Shown: in pieces, positions 5,806 through 10,680 of the stretch
Layout of the letters: every line of letters starts with the position of its first letter
Numbering within the stretch: the first letter of the stretch is position 1
Origin: Pseudobdellovibrionaceae bacterium
GTDB taxonomy: Bacteria > Bdellovibrionota > Bdellovibrionia > Bdellovibrionales > JAMPXM01
Direction: 5' to 3'
Length of the DNA: 10,680 nt
NCBI GenBank assembly: GCA_016791465.1
Contig: JAEUWE010000074.1
Span: forward strand, 1-10,680
Notes under the pieces: generated by a model
Database searches by the model: none
Told to the model about the DNA's origin: nothing
The model's input: only the letters and a program-made list of their open reading frames with translations
Translations under genes and position numbers: made by a program

Positions 5806-6237
5806 TTAAGTAAAACTCCGGCTGCGGCTTTTGCGGATCGCAAAAAAGATGAGCGAGCCTGTTGAGAAGGCCACCGAGATGCCAAGGCCCCAGCCATAGA
5901 ACGAGCCACTCGCGTCGTCGTGGTGGATCGCGTAGTTCAAACCAAAGTAAAGAACGAAGGCCTTTAAAATCAAAAGACTCTGAAAGGCCGTCCAGAAAAA
6001 TGCCCGCACCTCGCGTGCGTTCTTATCGCTCTCGGTGACAGGTGGCTTGGTTTCTGGATGTCCCATTGGCAGAACCTCAAAGCCCCAGTGCTGACTTGTG
6101 TGAAAGTCGCGCACGATATCAGGCCAAGCCTCACCACCCGCCTCACGACGAGCGGCTTCGCTTAAGATTTTTTCGCGATCCGCATAGCGAAAGGCGCCGT
6201 GCGAGAGCGAAAACAGATCAGCGCTTTTGTCCGACAT
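5806..6237 (-). CDS. Two-TM hypothetical membrane protein, third gene of the ring-cleavage operon
   Basis: I do not recognise this 143-residue protein. A soluble N-terminal part of about 75 residues comes first, including two W/H-containing patches (EAWPDIVRDFHTSQHWGFEV and a Pro-rich MGHPETKPP). Two hydrophobic segments follow at about 79-104 and 114-134, joined by a short loop with HHDD, and the tail is basic (RKSRSRS). The topology suggests an inner-membrane hairpin with the N-terminal part and tail in the cytoplasm. Its ATG at 6237 lies inside the 3' end of the upstream dioxygenase-RidA gene (20-bp overlap), so translation is probably coupled; no good ribosome site is visible. Coupling implies a role tied to the dioxygenase, such as substrate uptake or membrane anchoring, but this is inference. 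Its 3' end faces the second 35-bp repeat. Confidence 0.82.
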   Translation of the reverse strand: MSDKSADLFSLSHGAFRYADREKILSEAARREAGGEAWPDIVRDFHTSQHWGFEVLPMGHPETKPPVTESDKNAREVRAFFWTAFQSLLILKAFVLYFGLNYAIHHDDASGSFYGWGLGISVAFSTGSLIFFAIRKSRSRSFT

Positions 6238-7627
6238 AGGCCGTCACTTTCAGTTCAACACAAATAGGCGTTGGAAGTGCGGTAACTTCGACCGTCGTTC
6301 GCGTGGGTTCAGGACCACCCTTATAGCCAAAGTACTCACCATAGACTTGATTGAAACGTTTAAAGTCGCGCTTCATATCGGTCAGGTACGCCTGCACGTC
6401 GACGATGTCGTTCAGTGTCGCGCCCGACTCTTCAAGTACGGCTTTAATGTTTTCAATCACCGAGCGCGTCTGCAGCTCCACATCGTGCGCGATGACTTGC
6501 CCATCGGCATCAAGTTGAACACCCGGAATCTCTTTTGTTCCGGGCTTTCGCGGGCCAACGCCGCTTAAGAATAGAAAATCGCCAACGCGTTTTGCGTGTG
6601 GGTACGGACCAACCGGAGGAGGAGCCTTGCTGGAATTCACACTGCCTGCGGCATGCGCTTGCGGCTCAAAGGTGACAATCGAATCCAGTGCGGTCTGCGA
6701 AAGCGGCACGACTGGCGCCGATGCCTTTGTCGTTTTTGATTTTCCAGCAAAACGCTCGACAAGGTCGGCCTCGTCATTCACCCAACCCGGGATCGAACGA
6801 AGCTTCCGCTTTGGATAAAGTCCAACGACCGCACCACCGCTACCATAGATAGGTTCATAGCCAAACACCCGGCCGGTGAAATCATTGGTTTTGCCGCAAA
6901 GTCCATTGAGCCACCAAAATCCGCGGCAGCCCATATCGGCATTGGCTTGTCGCGAAAACTCGCGCGCCACTTCGCTCATATCTTCAAGCCGGCCTTCGCT
7001 AAGAACCTCAAGGATCTTGCGGTTCCACTCATCGTCTTTTTGTGACGAGATCACGTCGTTCTCATAGGGAATCTCGTCAGTGTGATAGCGCGAAGAAAGA
7101 CCGGTGATGCAAACAACGGCGACGCGCTTTCCATGCTTTTCAATCGCACGCATTGCAGCCTGACCAATCGATAGCGTCTCTTGCTTTTCAGCGTACATAT
7201 TGCAAGAGGCCATTGCGGCTGGCAGACGATTCGATGGATTTAAAAGTTTTTGTGCGACAACGGTTCCCGTATCGATCGGAAAACCACGATAGTTCACTTC
7301 GCGAATGTAGTGCCCCATCTCTTTGACTTCACTCGCGTAGAGATGCGCAAAGCGCGGATCGACTTTGAACTTGTACCGAATGGAGCCAAACTCATGCCAG
7401 TTGTGATCGACAAGTGTCCACTCTGGCTCGGGATCAGCTTGAAAGAGATAACCTAAAACCGAAAGCCACTGCGACGAGAAATAAAGAATCATCTCGGCAT
7501 CGGATTTTTCAATCTCTTTTCGCACTTCATCCATCGCTTGGCGAAGGCGCATCCAGCCTGGATTTTTATCGGCGGCAAGCAGCGTGTGTGGAAGTCCTGG
7601 AACAATATAGCAAGCGGTGATGCTCAT
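6218..7627 (-). CDS. amnA: 2-aminophenol 1,6-dioxygenase alpha subunit fused to a RidA/2-aminomuconate deaminase-like domain
   Basis: This 469-residue protein is a two-domain fusion. Residues 1-271 have the LigB-type class III extradiol dioxygenase fold at the length I recall for the alpha subunit of 2-aminophenol 1,6-dioxygenase. The catalytic positions of the beta subunit are lost: Gly11 for His13, Gln53 for His62, Ser179 for His195, with Asp231 roughly at Glu251, so this domain is structural as in known alpha subunits. A Ser/Ala/Pro-rich linker spans about 295-335. Residues about 333-469 form a RidA domain closest in character to 2-aminomuconate deaminase: PVGPYPHAKRVGDFLFLSGVG, then PTRTTVEV with the substrate-carboxylate Arg443, and Glu458 at the usual acidic position. 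That enzyme releases ammonia from 2-aminomuconate. The ATG has GGGAGG 6 nt upstream and overlaps the beta-subunit stop as ATGA. These are separate genes in classical Pseudomonas-type clusters. Confidence 0.9.
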   Translation of the reverse strand: MSITACYIVPGLPHTLLAADKNPGWMRLRQAMDEVRKEIEKSDAEMILYFSSQWLSVLGYLFQADPEPEWTLVDHNWHEFGSIRYKFKVDPRFAHLYASEVKEMGHYIREVNYRGFPIDTGTVVAQKLLNPSNRLPAAMASCNMYAEKQETLSIGQAAMRAIEKHGKRVAVVCITGLSSRYHTDEIPYENDVISSQKDDEWNRKILEVLSEGRLEDMSEVAREFSRQANADMGCRGFWWLNGLCGKTNDFTGRVFGYEPIYGSGGAVVGLYPKRKLRSIPGWVNDEADLVERFAGKSKTTKASAPVVPLSQTALDSIVTFEPQAHAAGSVNSSKAPPPVGPYPHAKRVGDFLFLSGVGPRKPGTKEIPGVQLDADGQVIAHDVELQTRSVIENIKAVLEESGATLNDIVDVQAYLTDMKRDFKRFNQVYGEYFGYKGGPEPTRTTVEVTALPTPICVELKVTAYVGQKR

Positions 7628-8523
7628 CGTGCACCTCCCGAATTTGCTTCATGGGCCCACTCAACGACTGCATTGCCCGTTCCAATGACTGAACCATAAG
7701 CGTGAACTTCGGCCGGATACGACGGAAAGTCCAGGGCCGAGAGCATCCAGGTCAGCGCACCGGCTTTCACTTCAGCAAGCGCCATATCCATAAACTCAGG
7801 GAGCACATCGATGAGCTCACGCGAGCGCCCTTCGCGCATCATCTTCAGCATCTCCATATCCCAGAGGTACTGCCCATGATGATAAATGTGCTCGTGACTC
7901 ATATCCTCTGGAATCTCAGGTTCATTCGTAAAATGACGATGCGAAAGCGAGTTGCTCGCCAGCAACACCGCACGCTTCCCGCTCTTCGCAATCGCGCGCG
8001 CTGTTGCACGGCCAAGCTTTTCCATCTGATGCTGGCCGACTTCGTTTGAAAAATAGTAGGGCGAGTTGTTTGAAGAAAGACAGACGATCGGAATATCAAA
8101 CGCAGGATTGGTCAGATAGCAGCTGGTGATCGCACCGTAGTCGAGACGAAAATCTGGATTCTTCATGACCTTCGTGATCAGTCCCTCGGCGCGCCCTTCC
8201 TCGGCAATCGCCAGCGAAAGGTCGACATCGATATTGATATCGTACTGAAAGCGAAAGAGGTGCGGGAAAATCGGATCAACGCTGAGGCCCTGAAACTTCG
8301 GTAGCCCCAGAACGTGATGCCCGACCACCGTCATCCAATGCGGCGAATGCACAATCAACACGTCGGGCTTCTTTGCGAGCACACTCTTTCGCATGCGCTC
8401 ATAGCCCCAGCGGAGCATGTCCCACCCGCCCTCAGAGCGCGGCTCATTTTGCGGAGGATTGCTTGCGTACACCAGGTGCGGCGGATGCGGCGCCAAAACG
8501 CCAGCGATGATTTTTCCAGTCAT
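7624..8523 (-). CDS. amnB: 2-aminophenol 1,6-dioxygenase beta (catalytic) subunit
   Basis: This 299-residue class III extradiol dioxygenase uses Fe(II) and O2 to open an ortho-aminophenol ring, giving 2-aminomuconate 6-semialdehyde. Family active-site residues are all present with the numbering I recall for characterised beta subunits: iron ligands His13 (LAPHPPH), His62 (HSPHW) and Glu251 (LAEVKAG), and acid-base His195 (SLSHRHF). The start at ATG 8523 is fixed by that numbering and by an in-frame stop shortly upstream; AGGAG is only 1 nt from the ATG, an unusually tight spacing. The stop overlaps the alpha-RidA start as ATGA, so the two subunits should be made together and form an alpha2beta2-type enzyme. 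Substrate identity is inferred: related enzymes accept chloro-aminophenol, catechols or protocatechuate-type compounds. No promoter is obvious in the 150 nt upstream, which hold a strong hairpin. Confidence 0.93.
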   Translation of the reverse strand: MTGKIIAGVLAPHPPHLVYASNPPQNEPRSEGGWDMLRWGYERMRKSVLAKKPDVLIVHSPHWMTVVGHHVLGLPKFQGLSVDPIFPHLFRFQYDINIDVDLSLAIAEEGRAEGLITKVMKNPDFRLDYGAITSCYLTNPAFDIPIVCLSSNNSPYYFSNEVGQHQMEKLGRATARAIAKSGKRAVLLASNSLSHRHFTNEPEIPEDMSHEHIYHHGQYLWDMEMLKMMREGRSRELIDVLPEFMDMALAEVKAGALTWMLSALDFPSYPAEVHAYGSVIGTGNAVVEWAHEANSGGAR

Positions 8524-8588
8524 GCTCCTGGTTTTCTCAAAGCGTTAGGCAAAAGTCATGAGCCCACAGTCGTCCGAGCAACGAACGC

Positions 8589-8624
8589 CGCATTGCAGCT
8601 TCCATTGCTGGAAGCTGCGGTGTG
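8589..8624. repeat. Strong hairpin between the RAYT gene and amnB
   Basis: GCAGCTTCC (8595-8603) and GGAAGCTGC (8610-8618) form a perfect 9-bp stem with a 6-nt ATTGCT loop. In RNA the stem can extend to about 15 pairs using G-U pairs (8589-8624). No T run follows on either strand, so it is not a typical intrinsic terminator. It lies 50 nt beyond the stop of a RAYT transposase, where REP-like palindromes are often found, or it could be a processing or leader element of the amn transcript. Confidence 0.7.
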
Positions 8625-8673
8625 TTGGGAGGCGAGAAGGCCGAGAGGACGCAGGCTGATACCTGTACCGAGT

Positions 8674-9252
8674 CTACGCGAAACTCAGCCAAGGCCGCGG
8701 AGGCCCGAGATCACCATACTGAATGGCCTGGGCCTCACGCCGACTGATCCCCCAAGCTCCACCTTCAATTTCATTGAGATCGACGTAGCGCCACACATTC
8801 ACGAACGCGCGGCCACTTGCAGCAACAAGCCTCGTCCAAGGGCGCTGTAGCCAAAAGCTTTCTGTTCTCGTTTGTCCCTCTTCTATCTTCACAAGTCGTG
8901 CGATCGCACCGCTCACCGCTCTTAGGAAATTTTGAAAGCGCTCTTGCTCGCGACACTCGACGAGAAAATGCAGATGATTGCCGGCATTCGCGAAACGGTG
9001 GACGTGAACGAGCTGTCGTCTTGCGTGCACGGCAACGACCTGCGCGACTCGCGCTCGTCGCCCACGCTTTAGAAGCGAAAATGCGCCACGTGTCCGCATC
9101 ACAACATGAATGGCGGCCCGCGGAGAGAACGGTCGCTTTGTCTTTGCGTTCGACTTTTTAAGGAGATCGCCGCCAAAGGCCGTCGAGCCGAGCTCGTCTG
9201 TAGAGAGCAATCGCTGTTGCCTTGGCTTCCTGAGGGATCTTGATTTGCGCAT
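8674..9252 (-). CDS. RAYT: REP-associated Y1 (IS200-like) tyrosine transposase
   Basis: This 192-residue protein belongs to the single-domain HUH Y1 transposase superfamily, in the chromosomal RAYT group that cuts and joins single-stranded DNA at palindromes. The core runs from about residue 45 (AAIHVVMRTRGAFSLL) through the HUH motif NHLHFLVE (about 92-99) to a helix with the likely nucleophile Tyr in NVWRYVDLNEIEG (about 165-172). The N-terminal GGDLLKKSNAKTKRPFSPR segment is a signature I associate with Bdellovibrio-like genomes. All elements appear intact and the frame is unbroken, so it could be active. The start is ATG 9252; the ribosome site is weak. It has no inverted repeats of a classical IS. 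Adjacent sequence includes a strong hairpin at 8589-8624, and a different hairpin repeat occurs twice about 3 kb away. Confidence 0.88.
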   Translation of the reverse strand: MRKSRSLRKPRQQRLLSTDELGSTAFGGDLLKKSNAKTKRPFSPRAAIHVVMRTRGAFSLLKRGRRARVAQVVAVHARRQLVHVHRFANAGNHLHFLVECREQERFQNFLRAVSGAIARLVKIEEGQTRTESFWLQRPWTRLVAASGRAFVNVWRYVDLNEIEGGAWGISRREAQAIQYGDLGPPRPWLSFA

Positions 9253-9407
9253 TGGTAGCGATGGTCTAGATCAAATCAAAGTGAACGTCATTAACTGACA
9301 GGAAAGCACCGTTAGGCGCTCTATATTGGGCTGAACGAAGCTCGGCCAATGAAATGCGGGCCCTCCGCGCTCAAACGACGAAAAACTCAGCCGAGGCACC
9401 GACCACC

Positions 9408-10277
9408 TTAGGCCGCAGGCGAAGTCCCGCGCCTCTTGAAGTGCTGCACGACATGGACGACGGCAAACACGGCGCCGCCAATCAGGACACCGAGACCAAG
9501 CTGCAGGGCCATCGCAAACGAGCCGAGCGATTCCTCAAGATGGTGAAGAGCCGGGACACCGTGAGCGAGAATACCGCCGCCGACCAGGAACATCGCAATG
9601 GTGCCTGCGATTCCAAGAAAGCGCATGAGCTTTGGCGCAAAGGCGAGAAGTCCGCGGCCAAGCGCTTTGAAAAAAGCCTGGGGCTTTCGCGCGAAATAAA
9701 ATCCGGCATCGTCGAGTTTAACGATCACGGCAACAAATCCATATACGCCCAAGGTCATCACAACAGAAATCCCAACAAGCACCGAAAACTGGCGCGCGAG
9801 CGACTCAGCCGCCACAGTTCCAAGACTGATCACGATGATTTCGGCTGAAAGAATAAAGTCTGTGCGAACCGCACCTTTGATTTTTTCTTTTTCATCGACT
9901 GGTACGACATCAAGGGGCTGAGCCTCGTGCTTGGAAGCACGATGAAAGAGCTTTTCAAAAACTTTCTCGAATCCTTCAAAGCAGAGGTACGCTCCACCGA
10001 GCATCAAGAGTGGCTGCACCGCAATCGGCAAGAGCTGACTCACGGCTAAGGCCGCTGGCACCAGGATCGCTTTATTGATGGCCGAGCCCTTGGCGACAGC
10101 GAGGACAATCGGGATCTCGCGCTCTGAGGCGACGCCCGTCACCTGCTCCGCGTTCACGGCAAGATCATCGCCTAAGACTCCAGCCGTTTTTTTCGCTGCA
10201 ACCTTGGTCATCACCGCCACGTCATCGAGTGTGGTCGCAATATCGTCGAGCAGCGCTAAAAGACTTCCAGCCGGCAT
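9408..10277 (-). CDS. DUF808 family (YedI-like) inner-membrane protein
   Basis: This 289-residue protein matches the DUF808 family, whose E. coli member YedI is about 305 residues; function is not established. The family N-terminus is clear (MPAGSLLALLDDIATTLDDVAVMTKVAAKKTAGVLGDDLAVNA, quoted in parts: SLLALLDDIA, DDVAVMTK, KKTAGVLGDDLA). Hydrophobic segments lie at about 56-75, 78-98, 143-160, 164-187, 213-240 and 255-275, with a charged loop at about 105-138. AAGGA sits 7 nt before ATG 10277. It follows the ABC ATPase gene by 21 nt on the same strand and is likely co-transcribed, although no functional link between the two families is known to me. Its own downstream gene, the transposase, is 155 nt away without a clear terminator. 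Confidence 0.92.
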   Translation of the reverse strand: MPAGSLLALLDDIATTLDDVAVMTKVAAKKTAGVLGDDLAVNAEQVTGVASEREIPIVLAVAKGSAINKAILVPAALAVSQLLPIAVQPLLMLGGAYLCFEGFEKVFEKLFHRASKHEAQPLDVVPVDEKEKIKGAVRTDFILSAEIIVISLGTVAAESLARQFSVLVGISVVMTLGVYGFVAVIVKLDDAGFYFARKPQAFFKALGRGLLAFAPKLMRFLGIAGTIAMFLVGGGILAHGVPALHHLEESLGSFAMALQLGLGVLIGGAVFAVVHVVQHFKRRGTSPAA

Positions 10278-10298
10278 TTCACAATCCTTTTTAAAAAA

Positions 10299-10680
10299 TC
10301 AATTTGATGTGGGAGGGCCATCGGAGTCAATGCGACCATCGACGAGCTTGATCTGTCGATGTGCACGAGCCGCAAAGGCCGGGTCGTGGGTGACAAGAAT
10401 CACTGTCGTGCCCAATTCGCGATTTGCTTTCTCAAAAAGCCCCATCACGATTTCGGCGTTGGCGGTGTCCAGTGCGCCAGTTGGCTCATCGGCAAAGAGA
10501 TACTTTGGACTCATCGAAAGCGCGCGAGCAATGGCGACTCGTTGTTGCTCACCACCCGAGAGCTGCCGAGGCAGGCGATCCTCTTTGCCATGAAGCCCAA
10601 ACTCAGAAAGAAGCGCGCGAACTGACTTTTCCATTTCGCGGTCCTTCTTGGCCTTTCGCGCTGGCATCAAGACGTTCTCA
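10299..10680 (-). CDS. LolD/MacB-type ABC transporter ATP-binding protein, C-terminal part (cut by right edge)
   Basis: The 126 visible residues are the C-terminal half of an ABC ATPase; the Walker A region lies beyond the window. Reading enters in frame with ENVLMPARKAKK, the segment just after the Q loop. The signature LSGGEQQRVAIARAL, Walker B YLFADEPTGALD, D loop and switch His (VTHD) follow in order. These sequences are typical of the LolD/MacB/FtsE group, whose partners are MacB-like permeases that move lipoproteins or other substrates from the inner membrane or power periplasmic machines. The end is short and polar (DSDGPPTSN). The permease is not in the window and may lie further right. 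The gene is followed after 21 nt by the DUF808 gene. Confidence 0.93.
   Translation of the reverse strand, partial: ENVLMPARKAKKDREMEKSVRALLSEFGLHGKEDRLPRQLSGGEQQRVAIARALSMSPKYLFADEPTGALDTANAEIVMGLFEKANRELGTTVILVTHDPAFAARAHRQIKLVDGRIDSDGPPTSN

Noticed and set aside
8314..9161. Plus-strand open frames of 178 and 114 codons
   Set aside because: They lie antisense to amnB and the RAYT gene, whose motifs are intact, and their translations are Arg/Pro/His-rich as expected of shadows.
9325..9350. ATTGG...CCAAT inverted repeat upstream of the RAYT gene
   Set aside because: Only five contiguous pairs with a long, mismatched centre; not distinguishable from chance.
9354..9848. Plus-strand 164-codon frame with hydrophilic, Lys/Arg-rich translation
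   Set aside because: It is antisense to the well-conserved DUF808 gene and has no family resemblance.

Overview
The window looks like a piece of a chromosome from a Gram-negative bacterium of moderate GC content. I lean towards the Bdellovibrionota / former Deltaproteobacteria. The reasons are a lipoprotein ending in an AgmX/PglI-type domain, a RAYT transposase of the 'GGDLLKKSNAKTKRP' kind that I associate with Bdellovibrio-like genomes, several small Sec-exported proteins, and a soluble kinase with an RsbRD-like input domain. This placement rests on memory of the families and is tentative. No rRNA, tRNA or CRISPR array is visible.

Layout, left to right. (1) Copper module, 1-2291: the N-terminal 451 residues of a Cu+-exporting P-type ATPase (copA, minus strand, cut by the left edge) face a CueR regulator (plus strand), followed by a small exported protein. 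Two CueR-type operators lie between copA and cueR, each inside a promoter with the 19-bp spacer typical of MerR regulators, one per direction. The cueR promoter predicts an almost leaderless mRNA. (2) Signalling module, 2323-4393: a soluble histidine kinase (minus) is divergent from a single-domain response regulator (plus), which is followed after 25 nt by an AgmX/PglI-type lipoprotein. A rho-independent hairpin at 4409-4435 separates this from the next unit. (3) Small exported proteins, 4442-5751: two minus-strand genes (one resembling an isolated SecD P1-head domain) and one plus-strand six-cysteine protein. The cysteine-rich gene is bracketed by two direct copies of a 35-bp hairpin repeat.

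(4) Aromatic ring-cleavage operon, 5806-8523 (minus strand): a catalytic 2-aminophenol 1,6-dioxygenase beta subunit, then an alpha subunit fused to a RidA-type domain resembling 2-aminomuconate deaminase, then a two-TM protein. All three genes overlap. The fusion joins the non-catalytic dioxygenase subunit to an enzyme domain that normally acts two steps later, and no semialdehyde dehydrogenase gene is nearby. This is the most unusual part of the window. (5) Right end, 8589-10680: a strong hairpin, a RAYT (Y1/HUH) transposase, a DUF808 (YedI-like) membrane protein and the C-terminal part of a LolD/MacB-type ABC ATPase cut by the right edge, all on the minus strand.

Reading together: copper entry would be sensed by CueR, which activates both copA and its own gene. 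The kinase and regulator probably form a phosphorelay pair with an unknown output. The ring-cleavage operon would open an aminophenol-like ring and process the nitrogen-containing product with a tethered RidA domain.
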